A stretch of DNA of 7,509 nt from an uncultured Collinsella sp. (lineage in GTDB: Bacteria > Actinomycetota > Coriobacteriia > Coriobacteriales > Coriobacteriaceae), in NCBI GenBank assembly GCA_902467875.1, contig CABQWP010000077.1, forward strand, positions 1-7,509, written 5' to 3'. Below are positions 1 through 6,210 of this stretch, piece by piece. Position 1 is the stretch's first letter. Every line of letters begins with the position of its first letter. The position numbers and the translations under genes were made by a program. The notes under the pieces were generated by a model. It was not told where the DNA came from. It saw only the letters and a list, made by a program, of their open reading frames with translations, and searched no databases.

Positions 1-222
1 GCCCCGCAGCCGGCTCCGGCGCCCGCCCCCGCACCGGCCCCCGCCGCCGCACCCGCGGCCGGCACGTGGACCTGCAGCTGCGGTGCCACCAACACCGGCA
101 AGTTCTGCTCCGAGTGCGGCAGTCCCGCGCCCGCCCCCGCACCGGCCAAGTGGTTCTGCCCCAACTGCGGTAGCGAAAACGGCGGCAAGTTCTGCAGCAA
201 CTGCGGAACGCCCAGGCCCTAG
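1..222 (+). CDS. C-terminal fragment of a double zinc-ribbon protein, probably SPFH/virion-core-like family (5' end outside window)
   Basis: Frame 1 is open from the left edge to a TAG at 220-222, giving the last 73 residues. Residues 1-20 are an Ala-Pro low-complexity linker, followed by two short zinc ribbons joined by a second Ala-Pro linker (residues 41-49). Ribbon one has Cys25, Cys27, Cys36 and Cys39, with an unusual CxC first knuckle. Ribbon two has Cys53, Cys56, Cys65 and Cys68 in the normal CxxC...CxxC form. Both share a GKFCSxCG second knuckle, which suggests internal duplication. Paired C-terminal ribbons after an Ala/Pro linker are known from bacterial SPFH (stomatin/prohibitin-like, 'virion core protein') proteins. 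The SPFH domain itself would lie upstream and is not visible, so this identity is an inference; other zinc-ribbon membrane proteins share such tails. The lipoprotein gene starts 80 bases downstream on the same strand. Confidence 0.7.
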   Translation, partial: APQPAPAPAPAPAPAAAPAAGTWTCSCGATNTGKFCSECGSPAPAPAPAKWFCPNCGSENGGKFCSNCGTPRP

Positions 223-241
223 CCCCTCCATCTGGTAATTG

Positions 242-270
242 GCGGGGGTTCCGCCACCCCCGCATTTGCT
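242..270 (+). terminator. Possible weak intrinsic terminator or attenuating hairpin
   Basis: GCGGGGGT (242-249) pairs perfectly with ACCCCCGC (256-263) around a 6-base loop. It lies 19 bases after the zinc-ribbon stop codon and is followed only by a poor T-run (ATTTGCTT). It could stop or partly reduce transcription into the lipoprotein gene. The missing clean T-tract keeps confidence low. Confidence 0.45.
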
Positions 271-302
271 TCTATGGGTTTCGTTCGATAAAGGAGGACA
301 CC

Positions 303-1145
303 ATGAAGACAACGTTCAAAAAGTCCGTACTCGCATTTCTGACATGCGTCCTGGCGCTCGCCTTTGCCCTGACGGGCTGCAGCGGCGGCGGCAAAGACCC
401 CAAGGCCAACTTCGTCGGCAGCTGGCAGTACTCGGGTGGAACCTTGGACGGCGAAGAGCTCACCGATGAGTACATGGATATGCTCAAGGAGTGGGGCCTC
501 AACTGTATCCTGATCCTCGACGAAGACGGCACGGGCGTCCTCGACATGTTCCTTGAGATCGCCGACCTGAAATGGGAGGCCAAGGACGCCACCACCGTAA
601 CGATTACCGCCGAAGATGAGTCGCACGACCTGAAGCTCAAGGACGACAAGCTCGTCCTCGAGGTGGAAGGCGACAAGCTTATCTTTACGAAGTCCGACAA
701 GGATCTGTCCGGTACGGTGAAGAAGGATCGCGAGAACGCCGAGAAGGAAGAAGAGATCGATGAGGCCGTCGAAGACGACGACGTCCAGAGCATCGAAATC
801 TCCCCCGCCGTCACCGTCGCCGATGACGACCTGTGCACCATCACCATCACCGAGAAGTTCAAGGACGACTGGGGCGACATCGGCTTTGTCGTCAACATCA
901 CCAACAAGAGCGACAAGGACCTGACCTTCTACGCTCCTTCCGGCAAGACCAACGTCAACGGCACCATGAAGGAACCCTGGTTCTCGGCTCACCTGATGCC
1001 CGGCACCAACGCCACCGAGGAATTCACGTTCTCGAGCGGCGAGCTTGACAGCCTTGACGACCTCGTCAATACGACCATCGGCATCGACGCCTACCTGACC
1101 GATTCCTATGAGGACGTCGCCTCCTACACCGCGACCATCGCGTAG
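303..1145 (+). CDS. Putative lipoprotein with lipocalin-like N-terminal half and Ig-like C-terminal half
   Basis: A 280-residue exported lipoprotein of unknown function. The ATG at 303 has an excellent ribosome binding site, AAGGAGGA at 291-298. Residues 1-26 form a lipoprotein signal: basic MKTTFKK, a hydrophobic stretch, and the lipobox LTGC with Cys26 as the lipidated residue, so the protein should be anchored on the outer face of the membrane. Residues about 35-125 (starting NFVGSWQYSGG, then alternating beta-like strands with an LILDEDGTG turn) resemble small lipocalin-like bacterial domains. Residues about 126-160 are a highly charged acidic linker. Residues about 160-280 look like a beta-sandwich (FVVNITNKSDKDLTFYAPSG), as in Ig-like extracellular domains. 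It lies 80 bases after the zinc-ribbon gene on the same strand and may be co-transcribed. The domain assignments come from pattern recognition; the ligand is unknown. A longer antisense ORF covers the same stretch but lacks a comparable signal or start. Confidence 0.88.
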   Translation: MKTTFKKSVLAFLTCVLALAFALTGCSGGGKDPKANFVGSWQYSGGTLDGEELTDEYMDMLKEWGLNCILILDEDGTGVLDMFLEIADLKWEAKDATTVTITAEDESHDLKLKDDKLVLEVEGDKLIFTKSDKDLSGTVKKDRENAEKEEEIDEAVEDDDVQSIEISPAVTVADDDLCTITITEKFKDDWGDIGFVVNITNKSDKDLTFYAPSGKTNVNGTMKEPWFSAHLMPGTNATEEFTFSSGELDSLDDLVNTTIGIDAYLTDSYEDVASYTATIA

Positions 1146-1162
1146 CGGCACGTAACATCAGC

Positions 1163-1186
1163 CGCGGATTGGCGGACACATCCGCG
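1163..1186. repeat. Short inverted repeat after the lipoprotein gene
   Basis: CGCGGAT (1163-1169) and ATCCGCG (1180-1186) form a perfect 7-bp stem with a 10-base loop, starting 17 bases after the lipoprotein stop. No T-run follows on either strand. It may be an accessory 3' structure next to the much stronger hairpin at 1196-1230. Confidence 0.4.
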
Positions 1187-1195
1187 CACTTGCCA

Positions 1196-1235
1196 GGCGG
1201 GGCCGCAGGAGTTGATCCTGCGGCCCCGCCGCTTT
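1196..1235. terminator. Strong hairpin terminator between convergent genes, probably bidirectional
   Basis: GGCGGGGCCGCAGGA (1196-1210) and its exact reverse complement (1216-1230) make a perfect 15-bp GC-rich stem around the loop GTTGA. On the + strand it is followed by GCTTTATG, a short T-run. It sits between the stop of the + strand lipoprotein (1145) and the stop of the minus-strand response regulator (1256), where a shared terminator is expected. The weak T-tract in both directions means it may need Rho or act mainly by stem stability. Confidence 0.8.
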
Positions 1236-1255
1236 ATGCCGATGCGTAACGAGCG

Positions 1256-1876
1256 CTAGCGCTCCATGTTGGGAACGATGCTGCCCTCCGTTACTGCGCG
1301 CACGGCCAAGCGCATGATGTTGTCGTAGCCGGTCTTATTGAGAATCTCCGAGATGCGGCGTTTGATGGTGCCCTCGCTCATAAACAGCTCGGCCGCGATC
1401 TCGCGGCGGCTTTTACCCTCGCAGGCAAGGCGCAAGATCGACAGCTCGACATCGTCGAGGGCCGCCGTGCCCGAGAAGATGCTCTCGGGCGGCTTGGGAA
1501 ACGTGCAGTAACCCGCCAGCGTGGAGCGCATCACGGCGAATAGCTCGTCGATACCGACGTTCTTGTACACAAAGCTGTCGACGCCCGCCTCGCGCGCCTG
1601 GTCCACAAAGGTGATTTCGGGCATACCCGTCATGATGATGACGCGGCACTCGGGCAGTTGTTCTTTGATGCGCGCCGCCGCCACGATGCCGTTGGAATCA
1701 TGCTCGGTACATACGTCCATCAGTATCATGTCCGGGCGCTCCTTGAGCGCGACACCCAAGGCCTCGGAAGCATCAGCAATGGCGGAAACAACGGTCATAT
1801 CGGGCTGGTCGCCAACGGAGCGCGCCAGGCTCTCGCGCAGGATGGCCTGGTCTTCGACTATAAGGACGCGGATCAT
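1256..1876 (-). CDS. NarL/FixJ-family response regulator (REC + LuxR-type HTH)
   Basis: A complete 206-residue cytoplasmic transcription factor. The receiver domain is about residues 1-120: acidic pair Glu8-Asp9, phosphoacceptor Asp54 in ILMDV, Thr83 in IIMTG and Lys105 in FVYKN are all present, so phosphorylation should work. The LuxR/GerE-type DNA-binding domain is about residues 138-200, with the typical signature LSILRLACEGKSRREIA followed by a MSEGTIKRRISEIL recognition region. The ATG at 1876 overlaps the upstream kinase stop codon in an ATGA, so translation is probably coupled; an AAAGGAG site lies inside the kinase gene's end (on the minus strand, around 1884-1890). The cognate kinase is the gene ending at 1873. 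The regulated genes are unknown. The usual HTH arrangement is slightly altered (IKRRISEILNKTGYDN where VKxHxxxIxxKL is common). Family assignment is firm; function is not. Confidence 0.95.
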   Translation of the reverse strand: MIRVLIVEDQAILRESLARSVGDQPDMTVVSAIADASEALGVALKERPDMILMDVCTEHDSNGIVAAARIKEQLPECRVIIMTGMPEITFVDQAREAGVDSFVYKNVGIDELFAVMRSTLAGYCTFPKPPESIFSGTAALDDVELSILRLACEGKSRREIAAELFMSEGTIKRRISEILNKTGYDNIMRLAVRAVTEGSIVPNMER

Positions 1877-3372
1877 GAACTTCTCCTTTGGACCGTGGCG
1901 TTGGAGGCGAGCGGGATGGACACCGTAAGCGTGAAGGGCGGGGCGGTGTGGACTTCCAGGCTGCCGCCCAGATTCTGTGCGACATGCCTCATACCTGGGA
2001 TACCCGTTCCCTCGCGATACGATACGGGTGCAGGCGCGCCGTCGTTAGAAACGGTCATCCGCGCAACAGCACCGTCTTCCGACGTCTCCTGCCACAGACG
2101 CACGTGGACCCGATGCGCCTGTGCATGCTTGGTGGCATTGGTCGAGGCCTCGCGGATAATCTGCAAAAATGCGGCGGCGACACGCGCGTCCTCAGGCAGC
2201 GCACCCTCAACATCGATCTGCACACTCACCAGGCCAAAGGCATGGACGATATCTCCCAGTTGCTCTGCCGGTTCGGTGTCGCCCCCGCTGCGCAGATCGG
2301 CAGCGATTGAGCGCAGCAGCGGGTCGATCTGCTCGAGTGACTCGTCATCCAGGCGCCCCTCCTCCAGATAACGATGAAGGATGGACAGGCGCTGCCCGAT
2401 CACGTCGTGCACGCGAGCGCGCATACGCAGATAGGCCGCATTGTCAGCAACTTTTTTGACTTCTTCGATCTGGGCTTGGAGCTCTTGGCCCGCAAGCTCA
2501 AGCAGGTGGTTGGCTTGCGCCAGGCGATCATGAGCATGCGCATACTCTGTTACATCCAGGCCGATAATGCGCTCGAAGAGGCGGCCCGAAACCATAACGT
2601 CATCGTGCACAAACAAGCGAATCTCGGCGGGAGAAACCTCGACCACCGCCCGCGCCTCACCAAAGCGGTCCAGATTAATCCGCACGCGGTTCTGGCTGCT
2701 TTCGGGCATTTGCATGCTGAGTTTGCGCAGGTCGTTCCATGTACCGCTCATATCACCTAGGTCGGTGGGCATATGAAGCTCCACCAGGTTTTTTCGCATG
2801 CAGCGGTTCATGAGCAGCGGACGGCCCCTCGGGTCCAGATACAGGATGCCCACGGGAATCACGTTGATGGTTTCGATCGTCGAGAACGCGGTGATATCCT
2901 CCTGGCGGTTGCGGACATCCATCAAGAGCGCTGCAATGGAGCGGAACAGGAAAAACGCTCCCTCTGCGATAAGGACCGTGGTCCACGCCGAGCCCATGGC
3001 AAGCACCACCGGCGGTGTCACGGCGGCAACGAGCAACAGTTCGGCCAGCATGACGGGGCGACGATAGTGCACCATAAGCACCATGCCGTAGGCAAAGATC
3101 ACGGCATTGAGCCACAACGCTCCGTCCATTGCCCTGGCGCAAACGTCAAGCGGCGCCACCAGATATGAGCCAGACGACGCGAACAAGATGAGCGCCGAAA
3201 TAACTAGGTGAAGCACAAGGCTCGCCTCGTAGGCACAAATCACCTTACGGTTATAGGACGAGCGGCGCGATGCGATGAGCGGAACGTGGATCGTCTGCAG
3301 ACACGCAGCCAGGGCAAAGACAACATCGAGCGCAACGATTTGGGGAAGAATGAGCGAAATCTGCATCGTCAC
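1873..3372 (-). CDS. Membrane sensor histidine kinase (HisKA_3/HPK7-like, NarL partner)
   Basis: A 499-residue kinase predicted to phosphorylate the response regulator that overlaps its 3' end by four bases. Residues about 8-150 hold several hydrophobic segments (near 8-28, 48-68, 84-101, 108-126 and 131-150). A PAS-like segment follows at about 168-275 (NVIPVGILYLDPRGRPLLMN to IIGLDVTEYAHAHD), then a coiled coil at about 280-312. The dimerisation/H box is RMRARVHDVIGQRLS with phosphoacceptor His322, the HisKA_3 pattern. The ATPase domain shows an N box (REASTNATKHA, Glu408 and Asn412), a G1 region (NDGAP, Asp444) and a G2 region (GTGIPGM, residues 455-461). It should therefore be catalytically active. 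The GTG start at 3370-3372 overlaps the upstream sensor's stop as GTGA, with a weak GAGG eight bases ahead; an in-frame ATG at 3364-3366 is the alternative start. The stimulus is unknown. Confidence 0.93.
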   Translation of the reverse strand: MTMQISLILPQIVALDVVFALAACLQTIHVPLIASRRSSYNRKVICAYEASLVLHLVISALILFASSGSYLVAPLDVCARAMDGALWLNAVIFAYGMVLMVHYRRPVMLAELLLVAAVTPPVVLAMGSAWTTVLIAEGAFFLFRSIAALLMDVRNRQEDITAFSTIETINVIPVGILYLDPRGRPLLMNRCMRKNLVELHMPTDLGDMSGTWNDLRKLSMQMPESSQNRVRINLDRFGEARAVVEVSPAEIRLFVHDDVMVSGRLFERIIGLDVTEYAHAHDRLAQANHLLELAGQELQAQIEEVKKVADNAAYLRMRARVHDVIGQRLSILHRYLEEGRLDDESLEQIDPLLRSIAADLRSGGDTEPAEQLGDIVHAFGLVSVQIDVEGALPEDARVAAAFLQIIREASTNATKHAQAHRVHVRLWQETSEDGAVARMTVSNDGAPAPVSYREGTGIPGMRHVAQNLGGSLEVHTAPPFTLTVSIPLASNATVQRRSS

Positions 3373-5252
3373 TCACCCGCCCTCGGCATCAAGACGATCA
3401 TGCGCAGCTGGCCGGGCTCGCCCTCAAGGCGGTATGCCACGTTGCGCCCTTGCAGAGCGCTTTCGAGCTCTTGCGCAGCGGGCGTCTGCGAAAGATCTGC
3501 ATCATCGTTGGAAAAAAGCGCGGCACGCAGCTCGACACTGCATCGGTCATGATCGCCCAAGTGATACATAAGCGCCGGATGGTCGGTGGTGTAGGCAAAA
3601 AACGCAAAGTCATACACGCAGTCGTACAGGGCGCTTACCGTACTGGCGTGCATCGGGCGCCGTATGGCGATAATCGAGGCGCAATCGATATCGATGGTGC
3701 GCAGGTCGCTTGCGAGCTCGTTGGCAATGAGCTGAATGCGGTCGCGATCAAAACCGCTCTCCCCGTGCTGTGCCAACGTGAGCGACCCTTTGCGCTTGCA
3801 ATAGGCGACGAGCATCTTGGCGCGCTGCAGCATGCGGTAACGCTCGTGCGAAGACGATTCATCGGTCAACGGCGGTAGCGAGCTCAGCAGGTCGTACATC
3901 CCTTCGAGCGCGCGGGCAAGCGCCTGGTCCACGTCTTGGACCAGCAAGGTCTCGGCCTCTTGGTCTGCCAGGTGCGTCTTAAGGTCGTAGTCGGCGGCGA
4001 GCAGCTCGTTTTGACGCTGCAGCTCCATGCGACGATGTGCCAGTTCACGGTTAAGCTCGTTGAGATCCGACACGTCTTGGGCAAGCAGGGCCGATCCGCC
4101 CAGCAGTGGAAAGGCACGGTACATCACATCGGGATCGGACGCCACGGCAAAGGCATGGGCGCGGCCGTGCGCCTGGGTCCGCAACTCCTCGCGCACGCCT
4201 ACCGGCATTGGCTTTGACGCCGGCGTGGCATAGACTTCCTGCAGGTCGCGCGTTAGAACTTTGAGGTCAAGCGGCAAGGTGTCGAAAATGCCGGCGATGT
4301 CGTGATATGACGGAATGACACCGCAATCGAGACAGATTTCCATCGCCACCACGCACAGAACGCAATAGATGAGCGAGAAGTTGAGTCTCCATGCCCAGGG
4401 CACGCGCAACGCATATGAGATGGCAAAGAACGCGCCGCCCAGCAGCACGAGCGCCGCCGTGCCCGAGAAACGTTGGATGCGAAAGGACGAGGACCGGCCC
4501 ACCAGGATAAAAAAGGCCACAAAGTTAAAGGCCGTCCACACGAGGACGGCAAAATAACCCCAGCCGTACGTGTAATCGTTGCTCCAGGTGTCGCTTGTAC
4601 GGTCAAAGTGGAAGACCTGCTGGTGAAAATCGTTGGTGAGCACAAATCCGATAAGCAGGATGGCCACAATCCACAGCGCAGCGCAGTAGCGGCGACCCAG
4701 GCGGTGTTGCTCCAGACCCGCAAGGCGCAAACCACACAACTGGTAGAGCAGCGGAATGAGCGTCATGGGCACGTAGTACAGGTACCACAGCACGGTGGCA
4801 TAGAACGGCGTGAACGACTTGTACTTGAGAATGACTTCGATCATCCACAGGGCGCAGATGGTGGCGATGGCAACAAGGCGGCGGCGCAACACATAGTCCA
4901 AACAGCGCAGATAGACCGATACGCCCCAAATTGAAAATACAATTGCGGCGACAAGCAGCGGGAGAGAGCTCGAATGGACGAGCGCATCCACGACCTCTTC
5001 GGACACCTCGCTATAGGCGGGCACGGCGTTAGAAAGTTTGGGGTCGAAGGCGAACAGCGCCGGCAAGACTGCCAAAAGCACGAGGAACAGCGCGGTGATG
5101 GCACCGGCGATAGCAAAGACGCGGTGACGGTACACCTGATGCGTTATGCCAACAAGGAATCGCGGCATGGCGAAGAGCCTGCCGCCCCTGGGATCCGCAA
5201 CCGGCGCGGTCCGGGCGGCCGCGTGGCCGATATGTCGCTCGCGGGTACCCAT
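3369..5252 (-). CDS. 7TM membrane sensor protein, apparently without a functional kinase core
   Basis: A 627-residue protein from the ATG at 5250-5252. About eight hydrophobic segments span residues 47-307. The stretch LTNDFHQQVFHF ... YTYGWGYFAVLVW (about 205-240) resembles the signature of the histidine-kinase N-terminal 7TM domain (HisKA_7TM). After the membrane part comes a possible PAS-like region (about 330-395) and a long coiled coil (about 396-450). The C-terminal 180 residues occupy the place of a kinase core, but I find no H box, N box or glycine-rich ATP lid. The stop overlaps the histidine kinase start (GTGA), so it is the first gene of a three-gene signalling operon and probably feeds signal to that kinase. 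The start is uncertain: 5252 has no ribosome binding site but has TACACT nine bases upstream, hinting at a leaderless transcript. The ATG at 5168, with a weak GGCAGG upstream, would give 599 residues. An in-frame extension to 5396 runs through a hairpin and is rejected. Confidence 0.83.
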   Translation of the reverse strand: MGTRERHIGHAAARTAPVADPRGGRLFAMPRFLVGITHQVYRHRVFAIAGAITALFLVLLAVLPALFAFDPKLSNAVPAYSEVSEEVVDALVHSSSLPLLVAAIVFSIWGVSVYLRCLDYVLRRRLVAIATICALWMIEVILKYKSFTPFYATVLWYLYYVPMTLIPLLYQLCGLRLAGLEQHRLGRRYCAALWIVAILLIGFVLTNDFHQQVFHFDRTSDTWSNDYTYGWGYFAVLVWTAFNFVAFFILVGRSSSFRIQRFSGTAALVLLGGAFFAISYALRVPWAWRLNFSLIYCVLCVVAMEICLDCGVIPSYHDIAGIFDTLPLDLKVLTRDLQEVYATPASKPMPVGVREELRTQAHGRAHAFAVASDPDVMYRAFPLLGGSALLAQDVSDLNELNRELAHRRMELQRQNELLAADYDLKTHLADQEAETLLVQDVDQALARALEGMYDLLSSLPPLTDESSSHERYRMLQRAKMLVAYCKRKGSLTLAQHGESGFDRDRIQLIANELASDLRTIDIDCASIIAIRRPMHASTVSALYDCVYDFAFFAYTTDHPALMYHLGDHDRCSVELRAALFSNDDADLSQTPAAQELESALQGRNVAYRLEGEPGQLRMIVLMPRAGE

Positions 5253-5311
5253 AGTGCTTTTAGTGTACCGACAGATGGGTCGAAAAAGCGGGCCGCATGT
5301 CCCAAAATCCG

Positions 5312-5346
5312 CAGACGGCAAGGCGCCCGGCAGCCTCCCCCGTCTG
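5312..5346. repeat. Inverted repeat upstream of the 7TM sensor gene
   Basis: CAGACGG (5312-5318) and CCGTCTG (5340-5346) form a perfect 7-bp stem around a 21-base GC-rich loop. On the minus strand the stem is followed by CGGATTTTGG, so it could be a weak terminator for the DUF4867 transcript. The long loop makes this speculative. The rest of the 169-base gap between the two genes holds the larger repeat at 5367-5415 and no gene. Confidence 0.25.
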
Positions 5347-5366
5347 GCACTTCCCGATATCCGCCC

Positions 5367-5415
5367 GCCCCAAACCACCGCAAAGGAGACAGGCACCTTT
5401 GTGGTGGTTTGGGGC
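5367..5415. repeat. Long near-perfect inverted repeat, REP-like palindrome or 3' hairpin
   Basis: The 20-base arms at 5367-5386 (GCCCCAAACCACCGCAAAGG) and 5396-5415 (CCTTTGTGGTGGTTTGGGGC) are complementary at every position, with one G-T wobble. The 9-base loop is AGACAGGCA. On the minus strand the hairpin starts six bases after the DUF4867 stop codon. It has no T-run on either side, so it is not a standard intrinsic terminator, though it could block transcription partly or protect the 3' end of the mRNA. The loop-proximal text GACAGGCACCTTTG resembles, from memory, palindromes dispersed in many bacterial genomes and linked to REP/RAYT-type elements. That link is an inference. Confidence 0.75.
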
Positions 5416-5421
5416 GATGCG

Positions 5422-6066
5422 CTAGTCCACGGTGATGTCGATATTTTTGCCGATGAGACCTACGTAGCCGCTCTCGGCAGCCTTGGGGCTGTCGGCGTGG
5501 CAGAGAACCCACTTGTCGGCCTTCCAGTAGCAGTAGCTGTCACCGGCGGTAGGCATGTCGGCCGCAGCCTCGGGGCGCGGACCATTGGTGCCAGCGGGCA
5601 GCGCCACCATCACCTGGAAGCCGCCTTCGTCGACCATGCACGGCGTGTAGTGAAGCGTGGTGTTGAAAACCTCGACAACCTTGCCGGCCGGCACGCGGAA
5701 CGCCTTGACACACGCGGTGTCGAGTTTGCCGTCCTCGATCTCCCAGCGATGCGCCACGAGCAGGATAAAGTCGCGCGCGCCCAAGTTGAACTCGCTGGCA
5801 CGGTGATACTCCAGGCAGTTGAGACGCGTGTTGTGGCCGTTGCACCAGCCGAGCTGGAAGGGACGGCCACCAAACATGAGAAAGCCAAGCTTGTCGGCAT
5901 CCTTGACGTCCTCGAGCTCCGGCGCGCTTGCTACGTACTTGCTGCCCTCGGGAATGGGCGTGGCAGAGAGCGCCTCGAGCACGGGCGACGTGAGCTCGGA
6001 CGAAACGTTATCCCAAACGTTGCCATAGGATTTGAACTCGGGATCGTTGACAGAGTAGATATGCAT
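5422..6066 (-). CDS. DUF4867-family protein, cupin-like, function unknown
   Basis: A 214-residue soluble protein with no signal peptide or membrane segment. I recognise the DUF4867 pattern: an N-terminal MHIYSVNDPEFKSYG, a central beta-rich core with NTRLNCLEYHRASEFNLG, FRVPAGKVVEVFNTTLHYTPC and GGFQVMVALPAGTN, and a C-terminal GYVGLIGKNIDI. The core resembles single-domain cupins related to ureidoglycolate lyase. His78, Glu86, His88, Glu92 and His139 are candidate metal or substrate ligands, by inference from the fold. DUF4867 genes are, as I recall, often near sugar-metabolism genes, but here the neighbours are luxS and a sensor operon, so context gives no clear role. The ATG at 6064-6066 is chosen because AGGAG (6072-6076) sits five bases ahead; the GTG at 6070-6072 overlaps that site. 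The luxS terminator upstream makes it a separate transcription unit, with a possible operator at 6066-6111. Confidence 0.85.
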   Translation of the reverse strand: MHIYSVNDPEFKSYGNVWDNVSSELTSPVLEALSATPIPEGSKYVASAPELEDVKDADKLGFLMFGGRPFQLGWCNGHNTRLNCLEYHRASEFNLGARDFILLVAHRWEIEDGKLDTACVKAFRVPAGKVVEVFNTTLHYTPCMVDEGGFQVMVALPAGTNGPRPEAAADMPTAGDSYCYWKADKWVLCHADSPKAAESGYVGLIGKNIDITVD

Positions 6067-6111
6067 GTTCACTCCTGTTCGTAAATGTGACTATACGAAC
6101 ATTCTAGAACA
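6066..6111. promoter_or_regulatory. Candidate operator: dyad-symmetric array of four TGTTC/GAACA boxes
   Basis: TGTTC occurs at 6066-6070 and 6076-6080, and GAACA at 6097-6101 and 6107-6111. Both pairs are centred on 6088.5 and the boxes in each arm are 10 bases apart, one helical turn. The inner pair extends to a perfect 8-bp repeat, TGTTCGTA (6076-6083) and TACGAACA (6094-6101). A possible -10 hexamer TATAGT (minus strand, 6090-6095) lies inside it, with no good -35. The array covers the likely promoter, ribosome binding site and start of the DUF4867 gene, so a bound dimer pair could repress it. The cognate regulator is unknown and chance cannot be excluded. Confidence 0.45.
6072..6076 (-). 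promoter_or_regulatory. Ribosome binding site that fixes the DUF4867 start
   Basis: AGGAG on the minus strand lies five bases before the ATG at 6064-6066. The longer reading frame would start at a GTG (6070-6072) that overlaps this site by one base, which is not workable for initiation. The ATG is therefore the better start. Confidence 0.8.
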
Positions 6112-6150
6112 AACATGAGCGATTTTGAACGCTCGCCCCGACCAATCAAC

Positions 6151-6181
6151 AAAAAGGCGCCCCCGCATAAGCGAAGGCGCC
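6151..6181 (-). terminator. Intrinsic terminator of luxS
   Basis: Read on the minus strand, GGCGCCTTCGC (6181-6171) pairs with GCGGGGGCGCC (6166-6156) in an 11-bp stem with two G-U pairs and a TTAT loop. TTTTT (6155-6151) follows directly. It begins 29 bases after the luxS stop codon and has all the features of a Rho-independent terminator. It separates luxS from the DUF4867 gene. Confidence 0.92.
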
Positions 6182-6210
6182 CAATGCGCGCGTTTTGGAC
6201 GATAAAGCCC

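Noticed and set aside
219..1151. A 310-codon minus-strand ORF covering the lipoprotein gene, longer than the sense ORF
   Set aside because: Its product has no recognisable domain. The sense frame has a strong AAGGAGGA site, a clear signal peptide with lipobox, and sensible domain structure. GC-rich codon use often opens the opposite strand.
5253..5396. N-terminal extension of the 7TM sensor to a start at 5396
   Set aside because: The extra 48 codons are Gly/Arg-rich, begin inside the arm of the 5367-5415 hairpin and show no coding character. A start at 5252 or 5168 is more sensible.
6067..6072. GTG at 6070-6072 as the DUF4867 start
   Set aside because: It overlaps the AGGAG ribosome binding site, while the ATG six bases further in is spaced correctly.
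5146..6084. A 312-codon + strand ORF antisense to the DUF4867 gene
   Set aside because: It runs across the 20-bp palindrome and opposite a recognised protein family, with no ribosome binding site or domain. It is a mirror of the minus-strand coding frame.
6097..6110. GAACATTCTAGAAC looks like a eukaryotic heat-shock element (GAAnnTTCnnGAA) or a Gram-positive SOS box
   Set aside because: The heat-shock element has no meaning in a bacterium, and the SOS consensus GAAC-N4-GTTC is not met. The TGTTC/GAACA dyad array explains the same bases better.
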